22,862 bases of DNA from RPQJ01 sp963732415 (lineage in GTDB: Bacteria > Pseudomonadota > Gammaproteobacteria > Steroidobacterales > Steroidobacteraceae): positions 1 through 22,862 of the forward strand of contig CAVSZK010000010.1 in the NCBI GenBank assembly GCA_963732415.1. Direction: 5' to 3'. Position numbers and translations under genes: made by a program. Each line of letters opens with the position of its first letter. Position 1 is the first letter of the stretch. The notes under the pieces are model-generated. The model searched no databases, was not told the origin of the DNA, and was given only the letters and a program-made list of their open reading frames with translations. Positions 6,608-14,271 of this stretch are shown here, piece by piece.

Positions 6608-8395
6608 ATGGATCGAGCGTTCCGGCTGAATTTCGCGGGAATAATTTTCGCAACAGTAGCACTGCTTGCTGTCCTCACCGCAGCGGCACAAGGGCCACCG
6701 CGCTCGCCGGGCAGCCAGGCCGGTCACGAGGGAATTCGGGCGGTCGCAGATGACTACTGGGAGTTTTACCTCCGCGAGAATCCAGAGGCCGCGACTGCCC
6801 TTGGCGAGTACAGGCACAACGCCAGGCTCACCGACTATTCTCTGGCGCACGTTGACGTGGTGCGGTCCGAGGCTACCGAGCTGTTGAAGCGTGCGCGGGC
6901 CATCGACGCCGAGACCCTTTCGGACGCAGACCGCCTTGATCAGCAACTGCTGGTGCGGACGCTGACCGATCAACTTGATTCCATGCTTCTCAGGAATCAT
7001 GAGATGCCGATCAACCAGATGGACGGCGTTCATCTGACACTCCCGCAGATTGCGACCGTCGCCCCGTTTGACAGCGTCGAGCATTACCGCGACTACATTG
7101 CACGTCTGAACGCAATACCGGCGGCCCTCGACCAGGTGATCGAGCGGTCCAGGGCAGGGCTCAAGGACGGTCTGATCCAGCCGCGCTTCCTGCTGGAGAA
7201 GACCGTCCCCCAGTGCGCCGCGCTGGCCGACGCGGCCGGCGCTGCCAATCCGTTCGCCGAGCCGGCGGCTCGAATCCCGGAGTCGATTCCGGCTGTCGTG
7301 CGTCGGGAACTCAGTGAAGAGATCATCGCCGTCGTGGATGGCAAGGTTCGCCCGGCCTACGCCCGGCTCGCGACGTTCATCGCCGACGAGTACGCGCCCA
7401 AGGGCCGCACCGAGCCCGGCATCTGGTCGCTGCCCGACGGCGACGCCCGCTACCGCTTTGCGATCCACACGCAGACCACGACAGCTCTCAGTGGTGAGCA
7501 GATTCACGATATCGGCCTCGCGCAGGTCGCGGACCTCGAGCACCAGATCACGGCGCTCGCGAAGAGCGCCGGGTACGCCGATCGCGCGAGTTTCGAGAAG
7601 GCGGTCTATGCCGACCCGAAGATGCACGGAACCTCGCGCCAGCAGATCCTGGACCGCTTTACGCACTACATTGACCAGATGGAGCCGAAGCTGCCGCAGC
7701 TCTTCGGACTGCGCCCGAAAAGCAAGCTGATCGTGACCAACGTTCCGGGCTACATGGAGACGGAGAGTTCCACGCAGTACATTGCAGGCACGCCGGACGG
7801 ATCGCGCCCTGGCCAGGTCTGGGTAGTCACGTATGACTATGCAACGCACGACATGCTCGACGACGAGGCAACCGCGTATCACGAAGGTGTGCCCGGTCAT
7901 CACATGCAGATTTCGATCGCTCAGGAATTGCCAGGTCTGCATCCTTTCCACCGCACGCTGTCCTTCAACGCCTACGTCGAAGGGTGGGCGCTCTATGCCG
8001 AGCGGCTCGGTAAGGAGGTCGGCTTTTACCAGGACCCCGCCAGCGACCTTGGGCGCCTCCGCAGCGATCTCTATCGCGCGTTGCGCCTGGTGGTCGACAC
8101 CGGCGTCCACGCCAAGCACTGGTCGCGCCAGCAGATGGTGGACTACTGGAACCTTCACCTGCCGCCGGCATCCGATGCGGAAATGGACCGCTACATCGCG
8201 TGGCCAGGCCAGGCGCTGGGATACAAGCTCGGCCAGTTGAAGATTCTCGAGCTTCGTCAGCGTGCCCAGGAGGAACTCGGAACGAGGTTCGATGTCAGGG
8301 CATTCCATGACGAGATCCTGAACGCCGGGCCATTGCCACTGGACATGCTGGAGTTCCGCATCCAGGAGTGGATTGCCCGAATGAAGACCACCTAG
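6608..8395 (+). CDS. Secreted DUF885 metallo-peptidase-like protein
   Basis: A 595-residue DUF885 protein. Residues 1-27 form a signal peptide ending near TAAAQG, so the product is periplasmic or lipid-bilayer associated. The metal-site motif HEGVPGHH is at 425-432, followed by EGWALYAERLGKE at 458-470, the pair that defines this family of gluzincin-like hydrolases. DUF885 proteins are thought to be zinc carboxypeptidases or peptidases, but substrates are mostly unknown. The length is normal for the family and the C-terminus GPLPLDMLEFRIQEWI is intact. ATG 6608 has AGGGG nine bases upstream; an ATG at 6601 is out of frame. A 799-codon antisense frame opposite the gene is a codon-bias shadow. 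Confidence 0.9.
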   Translation: MDRAFRLNFAGIIFATVALLAVLTAAAQGPPRSPGSQAGHEGIRAVADDYWEFYLRENPEAATALGEYRHNARLTDYSLAHVDVVRSEATELLKRARAIDAETLSDADRLDQQLLVRTLTDQLDSMLLRNHEMPINQMDGVHLTLPQIATVAPFDSVEHYRDYIARLNAIPAALDQVIERSRAGLKDGLIQPRFLLEKTVPQCAALADAAGAANPFAEPAARIPESIPAVVRRELSEEIIAVVDGKVRPAYARLATFIADEYAPKGRTEPGIWSLPDGDARYRFAIHTQTTTALSGEQIHDIGLAQVADLEHQITALAKSAGYADRASFEKAVYADPKMHGTSRQQILDRFTHYIDQMEPKLPQLFGLRPKSKLIVTNVPGYMETESSTQYIAGTPDGSRPGQVWVVTYDYATHDMLDDEATAYHEGVPGHHMQISIAQELPGLHPFHRTLSFNAYVEGWALYAERLGKEVGFYQDPASDLGRLRSDLYRALRLVVDTGVHAKHWSRQQMVDYWNLHLPPASDAEMDRYIAWPGQALGYKLGQLKILELRQRAQEELGTRFDVRAFHDEILNAGPLPLDMLEFRIQEWIARMKTT

Positions 8396-8531
8396 CTCGC
8401 CCGTCCGCCGAGGAGCTGCATCGGATGAATCGCCATGGTTTTTGCGTTTCCTGCCTTCTGCCGACCACGGCTGATACCGCGGCGCGGCTCGCGGACGGCG
8501 ACGCAGGCACCAGGCCATAAGGAGCGGACCA

Positions 8532-9116
8532 GTGGGAAAGCATCGGCTGGAAGCATTCAGCGACGGCGTCCTGGCCATCCTCATCACGATCATGGTGCTG
8601 GAGCTCAAGGTGCCGCACGGCACCGAGCTCGCCGCACTGGTGCCGCTCGTTCCGGTGTTCCTCACCTACGTGCTGAGCTTCGTCTACCTCGGCATCTACT
8701 GGAACAATCATCACCACATGCTGCACCTGTGCAACCGGGTGACCGCGTCGATCCTGTGGGCGAACCTGGCACTGCTGTTCTGGCTGTCACTGATACCGTT
8801 CGCGACGGGCTGGATGGGCGAAAACCATTTTGCGGCCTGGCCAACCGCTCTGTATGGCGTCGTGCTGCTGATGGCCGCGCTCTCCTACACGGTGCTGCAG
8901 ACCATGATCATCCGGGCGGAAGGGCCGGACTCGCTGCTGGCCCGGGCGGTCCGCGCCGACTGGAAAGGCAAGCTGTCACTCGCCCTGTATGCCATCGCGA
9001 TCGTGCTCGCGTTGCGATTCGGCTGGCTGTCGCTGGCTATCTACGTCGGGGTCGCGCTCGTCTGGCTGATCCCGGACCGCAGGATCGAGAACGTCGCCGT
9101 GCACGAGATGCGGTGA
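8532..9116 (+). CDS. TMEM175-family (DUF1211) membrane protein, putative potassium channel
   Basis: A 194-residue protein with six predicted membrane helices. RLEAFSDGVLAILITIMVLE at residues 5-24 is the FSDG signature that lines the pore in TMEM175 channels. Bacterial members assemble as tetramers of one six-helix repeat and conduct potassium. The second to sixth helices lie near 32-57, 69-92, 102-125, 146-164 and 165-185, and a His cluster (NHHHM, 58-62) lies between helices two and three. GTG 8532 is the start: AAGGAG (8519-8524) is seven bases upstream. The gap from the DUF885 gene (136 bases) shows no obvious promoter, so co-transcription is possible. Confidence 0.88.
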   Translation: MGKHRLEAFSDGVLAILITIMVLELKVPHGTELAALVPLVPVFLTYVLSFVYLGIYWNNHHHMLHLCNRVTASILWANLALLFWLSLIPFATGWMGENHFAAWPTALYGVVLLMAALSYTVLQTMIIRAEGPDSLLARAVRADWKGKLSLALYAIAIVLALRFGWLSLAIYVGVALVWLIPDRRIENVAVHEMR

Positions 9117-9178
9117 GGCGGCGGCCGTGACTGGAGCGCCCGAGTTCGTGTGAGCCTGTGCGGCATGAGGTAGACGAC

Positions 9179-9703
9179 ATGATGCTGATTGGCATGTTCG
9201 ATTCGCCGTACGTGCGGCGTGTCGCAGTCACGTTGAAGCACCATGAGGTTCCGTTCGAGCACGCCAACTGGTCGGTGGGCGCGGACCTCGAACGCATCCG
9301 CGAATTCAGTCCGCTCGGCCGGGTGCCGGTGCTGGTGTTGAATGACGGTACGGCGCTTACCGATTCCGCCGCGATACTGGATGAAATCGACGATCAGGTC
9401 GGGCCATCGCGCGCCCTGCTGCCTGCCTCGGGGGCGTCGCGTTGTCGCGAGCAGATGCACGGCGCACCCGAGGTGATCGAAGTGCATTGTCGGGAAATAG
9501 GTCGTGACGTCTGGCTGGTCGACGATCGGTTCAGCCAGGCGGACATCACCGTCACCTGCATCTCCACGTTCCTCGGTGAGTCGCTGGACGCGCTCGGCGA
9601 TGCTAGGTATCCGGCGCTCCGCGCGCACGTTGAGCGCTGCGAGGCGCTGCCTGAGTTCCGGGCGACGCACTCGCCGTGGTTTGCGGCAGCGATGCGGGCT
9701 TGA
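9179..9703 (+). CDS. Glutathione S-transferase, internally shortened
   Basis: A 174-residue GST-like protein. The thioredoxin-fold N-terminal domain is intact: MFDSPYVRRVAVTLK with the candidate catalytic Ser9, SPLGRVPVL, and LTDSAAILDEIDD with the glutathione-binding Asp-Ser. The C-terminal domain keeps WLVDDRFSQADITV and the terminal RCEALPEFRATHSPWF. The link between the two, after LLPASG, is only about 25-30 residues. Relatives of about 205-210 residues have roughly 70 there, so much of helices 4-5 is missing. The reading frame is kept, which points to an in-frame deletion, and activity is doubtful. ATG 9179 has GAGG eight bases upstream; an in-frame GTG at 9158 is less well supported. 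Confidence 0.75.
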   Translation: MMLIGMFDSPYVRRVAVTLKHHEVPFEHANWSVGADLERIREFSPLGRVPVLVLNDGTALTDSAAILDEIDDQVGPSRALLPASGASRCREQMHGAPEVIEVHCREIGRDVWLVDDRFSQADITVTCISTFLGESLDALGDARYPALRAHVERCEALPEFRATHSPWFAAAMRA

Positions 9704-9827
9704 TGGGATTGCGACCGCGTACTGTCGCTCTTGGGGTCCGTGAAGGCGGGCTCCGGGCTCCTAGTCGCGGGCGCGTGTGCTAGCCAGTTGCCACAGAAGC
9801 GGACTTTTGCGAATGTCGCTTAACGGC

Positions 9828-9854
9828 TGCGGATTCAACCGGTCGATGCAACAC
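9828..9854 (+). repeat. IS30 left inverted repeat
   Basis: A 27-bp terminal repeat reading TGCGGATTCAACC inward from the left. It differs from the reverse complement of the right repeat at two positions. Confidence 0.85.
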
Positions 9855-9888
9855 CTGAACTCTGATCGTAGAGCGGAGGGTGTTGCAA

Positions 9889-10896
9889 ATGAAGTACCGG
9901 ACAAGGACTTTCTACAGCGAGACGGAGAAGGCCTTGATGTGGGAGCGCTGGCGGGAGGGTGAGTCGCTGCATGCGATCGCCCAGTTGTTCGATCGCAATC
10001 ACACATCCGTCAGAGGCATATTGGCGAGAACCGGCGGCATCCGGCCGCCGCCGCGGCATCGCTGCGCACGGGCCCTGGCATTGGCCGAGCGCGAGGAGAT
10101 CTCGCGGGGAGTGGTGGCCAGGCTGTCGGTTCGCGCGCTGGCGCGTACGGTGGCCGAGAAGCTGCGGCTCGAGTGGTCGCCGTACCAGGTGGCCGGGTGG
10201 CTCAAGCGCACGTACCCGCAGGACGAGGCCCGCCAGGTGTCCCACGAGACGATCTACCGGACGCTCTTCATCCAGGCCCGCGGGGCCCTCAAGAAAGAGC
10301 TGTTGCAGCATCTGCGGCGAAATCGTGCGCTGCGTCGCTCACGTCACCACACGCAGAAGACCCCTGACCATGGCCGGATCACCGGGACTGTATCGATCCG
10401 GGAGCGACCAGCCGAAGCTGAGGACCGGGCGGTGCCCGGTCACTGGGAGGGCGATCTGTTCTTCGGTAGCCACAACAGCCAGATCGCCACGCTGGTGGAG
10501 CGGCAGACGCGCTACGTGATGCTGGTGAAGGTGGCGGGCAAGGACACCGAGACCGTGGTGAATGCGCTCATCAAGCAGGCGCACAAGCTGCCGAGAGAGA
10601 TCTACAAGTCGCTGACCTGGGATCGCGGCAAGGAGATGGCGGACCATCAGCGCTTCTCGTTGGCGACCGACGTGCAGGTGTACTTCTGCGATCCGCAGCA
10701 GCCTTGGCAGCGTGGCTCAAACGAGAACACCAATGGTCTGCTGCGTCAGTACTTCCCAAAAGGGATGGACCTGGCGGATATTAGTCAGAGCAAGCTCAAT
10801 GCAATCGCTCGTCGACTCAACGAACGCCCCCGGAAGACGCTCGACTTCGAGACAGCGGCAGAGCGCTATGGCCAATGTGTTGCGTCGATCGGTTGA
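9889..10896 (+). CDS. IS30-family transposase
   Basis: A 335-residue DDE transposase that cuts and joins the ends of its own element. The N-terminal helix-turn-helix part, with the stretch SLHAIAQLFDRNHTSVRGIL, resembles the IS30 DNA-binding region. The catalytic core shows GHWEGDLFFG with the first Asp, LTWDRGKEMADH with the second Asp, and RGSNENTNGLLRQYFPKG with the Glu. ATG 9889 is the start: GGAGGG (9875-9880) is eight bases upstream, and the in-frame GTG at 9880 overlaps that site. Length and motifs are complete, so the protein is probably functional. Confidence 0.93.
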   Translation: MKYRTRTFYSETEKALMWERWREGESLHAIAQLFDRNHTSVRGILARTGGIRPPPRHRCARALALAEREEISRGVVARLSVRALARTVAEKLRLEWSPYQVAGWLKRTYPQDEARQVSHETIYRTLFIQARGALKKELLQHLRRNRALRRSRHHTQKTPDHGRITGTVSIRERPAEAEDRAVPGHWEGDLFFGSHNSQIATLVERQTRYVMLVKVAGKDTETVVNALIKQAHKLPREIYKSLTWDRGKEMADHQRFSLATDVQVYFCDPQQPWQRGSNENTNGLLRQYFPKGMDLADISQSKLNAIARRLNERPRKTLDFETAAERYGQCVASIG

Positions 10897-10903
10897 ATCC
10901 GCA
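10877..10903 (-). repeat. IS30 right inverted repeat
   Basis: The partner of the left repeat. It overlaps the last 20 bases of the transposase gene and extends seven bases beyond its stop codon. Confidence 0.85.
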
Positions 10904-10944
10904 CCTGAAACCGGACATTCAAGAGAACTCCGGCTGGTAGTGCC

Positions 10945-10968
10945 GCTACACTCGCCCCCAGCAGGGAG
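10945..10968 (+). promoter_or_regulatory. Duplicated -10/ribosome-binding leader, copy 1
   Basis: GCTACACT, a C-rich stretch and CAGGGAG are shared in order and spacing with 11870-11894. TACACT at 10947-10952 is a plausible -10 element and CAGGGAG a ribosome binding site for GTG 10977. No good -35 is seen. The IS30 right end lies only 43 bases before the -10, so the original upstream promoter part may be altered. Confidence 0.5.
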
Positions 10969-10976
10969 CAACCGGC

Positions 10977-11708
10977 GTGACCGACGCGACCGAAGGCAAG
11001 GGGACCTGGGCCCGACTGACCCGCCGCAAGGTGGGGCAGTGGGGCATTGCCTACGTCGCGGGCGCCTGGGTGCTGCTGCTGACGCTCGGTGTCAGCCGCG
11101 CGGACGTCCCGACCGCTGAGCAGGACTGCCGCAATCGAAACTCTGCCCTCTGCGAGACCGCCGGCGTTGAGTTCGTGGTCGACGGTCCGTGCCCGGCCAC
11201 GGCACGGACGATCCGTCCGCAGGGCCTCGAAAACTGCGCCGCCGTCGCGGCGCAGATCACGCGGGAACCGGCCCCCTCGCCATCGGCCAGTCCTGCAACG
11301 AAACCTCCTCCGACCCCGCGTGACGACCTGGCGAGGTGGGGACAGGTCGAACGCTGGCTGCTGCCTGCCGTGGTGCTGACGGGCGGAGTGCTGGTCATCG
11401 GCGTCGTTGCTCTCGCGCTCCGCCGTCTCCTCAGGAATCGCAACGCCGACGATGCGGCCCGCAGCGCAGGCCGCTCGGTCATTCGGCTCGTCGCCGCAGC
11501 GACGATCTCCGTACTGTTCGCCTGGCAGGCCGCGGGCGCAGCCTTCAATCGCATCTTCGGCAGCTACGACAATCACGACACGGCAGCCCCGCTGCTGATC
11601 GCGGCTCCCGTCGCATTCGCGGTCTTTATCCTGGTGTTGCCGGCCGTCTTTGCAGCCAGCGCGTGGCTTCTGCGCCTGCTGGGCAAAGCCCTCCGCAACA
11701 GACCGTGA
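10977..11708 (+). CDS. Membrane protein with TPR-family-type N-terminal anchor and Cys-containing periplasmic domain
   Basis: A 243-residue protein of unknown function. Residues 15-34 (TRRKVGQWGIAYVAGAWVLL) closely match residues 18-37 of the TPR protein encoded next, including the cytoplasmic basic stretch and first helix. It then diverges into a segment with four Cys (DCRNRNSALCE and later PCPATARTIRP, ENCAA), which could form disulfides in the periplasm. A Pro/Ala/Ser-rich linker follows, then three hydrophobic helices near 125-147, 165-188 and 203-235. The start is GTG 10977 with CAGGGAG upstream, as in its neighbour. The shared leader and anchor suggest a partial duplication or domain shuffling. 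No enzymatic motif is visible. Confidence 0.75.
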   Translation: MTDATEGKGTWARLTRRKVGQWGIAYVAGAWVLLLTLGVSRADVPTAEQDCRNRNSALCETAGVEFVVDGPCPATARTIRPQGLENCAAVAAQITREPAPSPSASPATKPPPTPRDDLARWGQVERWLLPAVVLTGGVLVIGVVALALRRLLRNRNADDAARSAGRSVIRLVAAATISVLFAWQAAGAAFNRIFGSYDNHDTAAPLLIAAPVAFAVFILVLPAVFAASAWLLRLLGKALRNRP

Positions 11709-11742
11709 CACCACGATCGCCGCACGCCTGCCGCGTCGATCG

Positions 11743-11770
11743 CGCGACAAAAGTCGCGGGAACGACTTTT
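11743..11770 (+). terminator. Overlapping alternative hairpins downstream of the gene at 10977
   Basis: Two perfect stems share bases and exclude each other. CGCGAC (11743-11748) pairs with GTCGCG (11753-11758). AAAAGTCG (11749-11756) pairs with CGACTTTT (11763-11770). The second has the A-stem-T form of a bidirectional intrinsic terminator and lies 40 bases after the stop. The remaining 100 bases to the next promoter hold nothing else recognisable. Confidence 0.5.
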
Positions 11771-11869
11771 GAACCGCCGGAGGTGGACCCGTAGGGCGAG
11801 GTCCAGGACGGACCGAGTAGCCTGCAGCGCAGCCGTCCGCCCCTCCTTCAGTCTTCCGCCCCGGCTTTC

Positions 11870-11894
11870 GCTACACTCCCCCCCAACAGGGAGG
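11870..11894 (+). promoter_or_regulatory. Duplicated -10/ribosome-binding leader, copy 2
   Basis: GCTACACT with TACACT (11872-11877) as the likely -10, then a C-run and GGGAGG (11889-11894) five bases before GTG 11900. The same order occurs at 10945-10968 before the paralogous start. A weak TTCAGT at 11847-11852 could serve as -35 but is 19 bases away. Confidence 0.5.
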
Positions 11895-11899
11895 ACCAC

Positions 11900-14122
11900 G
11901 TGACCGACGCGCCGACAGAGCGTGACGGCGAGGGCGCCTTAAGCAAGCTGCGCCACCGTAAGGTAGTGCAGTGGGGCATCGCCTATGCTGCCGGCGCCTG
12001 GGGATTACTGCAGGGCGTGCAGTTTCTCGCCGAGGCTTTCGAGTGGCCGACCCGTGTCCTGAAACTGTCGACGTTCGCACTCCTGGTCGGCTTGCCTGTG
12101 GTCCTGGTCCTCGCCTGGTACCACGGCGATCGCGGCGAGCAACGCATGCGCCGCACCGAGCTCGCCATCGTCACGCTGCTATTCCTGTTGGGCGGCGGAC
12201 TCTTCTGGCGCTACCAGGGTACGACTGAGGAATCGCCGGCCGCGACGACCGAGACGCCTGCGCCAGTGGCCGCAGCCACTCCTGCGAAGCCCGCAACCAC
12301 CCCAACCGTCGACGCACGACCCTCGATCGCAGTGCTTCCGTTTGAAAACCGCAGCGACGAGCACAAGGACCTCTTCTTCGTCGACGGCATCCACGACGAC
12401 ATCCTGACCCAGCTCTCCAAAGTGAGCGCGATGAAGGTGATCTCGCGCACTTCCGTGGAACGGTTCCGCGACACCAAGCTCCCGTTGAAGAACATCGCCG
12501 AGCAGCTGGGCGTCACCAAGATCCTGGAAGGCGGCGTGCAGCGTGCCGGCGACCGCGTGCGCATTACGGTGCAGCTGATCGACGCGGCTACCGACACCCA
12601 CCTCTGGGCGGAGAGCTACGATCGCGAACTGACCGCCGGCAACATCTTCGCGATCCAGAGTGAGGTGGCGACCGCGATCGCCGCTGCAATGAAGGCCACT
12701 CTGACGGTCGCCGAGAGGTCGCGAGTCAACGTCATTCCCACGCAGAACCTGCAGGCTTGGGAGGCCTATCAGCTCGGCCAGCAGCGCATGGCCAGCCGCA
12801 AGAGCGAAAGCTTGGTAGAAGCAGAGAAGTTCTTCCGCAAAGCGATCGCGCTGGATCCGCAATTCGCGCTGGCGTACGTCGGCCTGGCCGACGCGCTGAA
12901 TTTGCAGGTCTCCTATAGCGACGCGCCGCAGGACGAAAATATCGCCGCGGCGAGCAAAGCGCTCGCCAAGGCATTGGAGCTCGATCCGAACTTGGCGGAG
13001 GCCTGGGCCTCATCAGCGTTCATCGCCAGTATGAGCAGCCAATACGATCGTGCCGAATCGATGTTCCGCCGCGCGATTGAGCTGAACCCAAACTATGCCA
13101 CCGCCTACCACTGGGTTAGTCTGAATATGGGCTATCAGGGGCGCTCCGCCGAAGCCATAAGTACTGCGCAGAGAGCCGTTAACGTCGATCCTCTGTCGGC
13201 CATCATCAACGAAAACCTGGGTCTGCAGCTGGAATATGCCGGGCGCTTCGATGAGGCCGAGGCCAGCTTCCGCAGAGTCATCGAGATTGACCCGTCAATG
13301 GCTACGGCAAAGTGGGAATTAGGAATCCTGAAGGCATATGGCCAGAATCGCTTTGTGGACGGGATGCCACTCGTTGAAAAGGCGGCGGAACTCGACGCCG
13401 GGAGTTCGTTTGCGCGATATTTGCTTGCGGGTCTCCACCTGGACCTGGGGGATGACGTGCAGGCGAATCACGTCATCGAGGTGGCGCTGCAGCGCTGGCC
13501 CGATTCTTTACCGCTGCTCATAGCATCCGCGTATGCGCATCTTTATCGAGGCGAGCCCGAGGCTGCCCTGCAGGACGCACATCGGCTCGTGGCACTCGAT
13601 CCACGTGACTCAACGGGTCTGCAATTCTTGCGCAACGCCGATCTGCAGTCCGGCCGCCCCCAGCTCGCGCGTGCACGGTATGCGAAAGCCTACCCGGAGC
13701 TTTTGGCGGCAGCGATCCCGAAGATTGACGGCGTGAATCGCTGGCCCGCCGTCGACCTCGCGCTGGTGTTACAGAGCACTGGGGAGAATGCACGTGCAAA
13801 AGCTTTGCTCGATCACAGCGAGCAGTTCATGCGCACGACTCCGCGGATGGGCATCGGGGGCTTTGGAGTCGCGGACGCGCAGATCTACGCACTGCGTGGC
13901 CAGACGCGCGAGGCACTCACAGCATTGCGAGCGGCGGAGAAGGCCGGCTGGCGCACGGACTGGCGCTACTACCGCGACTTCGACCCCAACCTCGCCTCGA
14001 TCCGCAACGAACCCGAATTCAAGGCCATCTTCGCCGACATCGAGCGCGACATGGCGCGCCAGCGCTCGGAACTCGCCGCACGTCCTAAGGACGCGCCGCT
14101 CGATCTCGCGGCTGTTCACTAA
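11900..14122 (+). CDS. Membrane-anchored FlgO/TolB-N-like and TPR repeat protein
   Basis: A 740-residue protein. Residues 18-37 and the helices near 53-73 and 88-104 form a membrane-bound N-terminal part. A Pro/Ala/Thr-rich linker (108-140) follows. Residues 141-265 form the FlgO/TolB-N-like domain that begins PSIAVLPFENRSDEHKDLFF and includes GVTKILEGGVQRAGDRVRIT, the same module seen after adenylate cyclase and winged-helix domains in many proteobacteria. Residues about 285-620 hold tetratricopeptide repeats (AEKFFRKAIALDPQFALAYV, AESMFRRAIELNPNYATAYH). Such proteins are thought to be signalling or assembly scaffolds. No cyclase or kinase domain is present, so the role is unknown. GTG 11900 has GGGAGG close by and matches the paralogous start at 10977. 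Confidence 0.88.
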   Translation: MTDAPTERDGEGALSKLRHRKVVQWGIAYAAGAWGLLQGVQFLAEAFEWPTRVLKLSTFALLVGLPVVLVLAWYHGDRGEQRMRRTELAIVTLLFLLGGGLFWRYQGTTEESPAATTETPAPVAAATPAKPATTPTVDARPSIAVLPFENRSDEHKDLFFVDGIHDDILTQLSKVSAMKVISRTSVERFRDTKLPLKNIAEQLGVTKILEGGVQRAGDRVRITVQLIDAATDTHLWAESYDRELTAGNIFAIQSEVATAIAAAMKATLTVAERSRVNVIPTQNLQAWEAYQLGQQRMASRKSESLVEAEKFFRKAIALDPQFALAYVGLADALNLQVSYSDAPQDENIAAASKALAKALELDPNLAEAWASSAFIASMSSQYDRAESMFRRAIELNPNYATAYHWVSLNMGYQGRSAEAISTAQRAVNVDPLSAIINENLGLQLEYAGRFDEAEASFRRVIEIDPSMATAKWELGILKAYGQNRFVDGMPLVEKAAELDAGSSFARYLLAGLHLDLGDDVQANHVIEVALQRWPDSLPLLIASAYAHLYRGEPEAALQDAHRLVALDPRDSTGLQFLRNADLQSGRPQLARARYAKAYPELLAAAIPKIDGVNRWPAVDLALVLQSTGENARAKALLDHSEQFMRTTPRMGIGGFGVADAQIYALRGQTREALTALRAAEKAGWRTDWRYYRDFDPNLASIRNEPEFKAIFADIERDMARQRSELAARPKDAPLDLAAVH

Positions 14123-14193
14123 GCCATCCGCTCAACTGACCGAGGCCCGCGCGGCTACCCCATAGCGGACGCTGGCGAACGGCCGCTCAGGGT

Positions 14194-14213
14194 CTATTTT
14201 GTTGAAAAACTCG
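14194..14213 (+). repeat. IS1182 left inverted repeat
   Basis: CTATTTTGTTGAAAAACTCG. It differs from the complement of the right repeat only at two adjacent positions. Confidence 0.85.
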
Positions 14214-14271
14214 TGAACGTGCCCGCGCATTTTCGGTCTCATGTTGAGGCTGACATGGAGTACGCAGCGGC

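Larger units (their letters stand above)
9828..10903 (+). mobile_element. IS30-family insertion sequence, apparently complete
   Basis: A 1076-bp element between inverted repeats at 9828-9854 and 10877-10903, which match at 25 of 27 positions (TGCGGATTCAACC is the shared outer part). It contains one transposase gene, and the right repeat overlaps that gene's end. No clear target duplication is seen. Weaker similarity between the flanks continues outward (GAATGTC at 9811-9817 against its complement at 10914-10920), so the true ends may lie further out. It sits between the shortened GST gene and the promoter of the gene at 10977. Confidence 0.85.

Noticed and set aside
6266..8665. A 799-codon minus-strand open frame opposite the DUF885 gene
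   Set aside because: It mirrors the codons of a clear secreted metallohydrolase, its protein is low-complexity and Arg/Leu-rich, and it resembles no family. It is a GC-rich antisense shadow.
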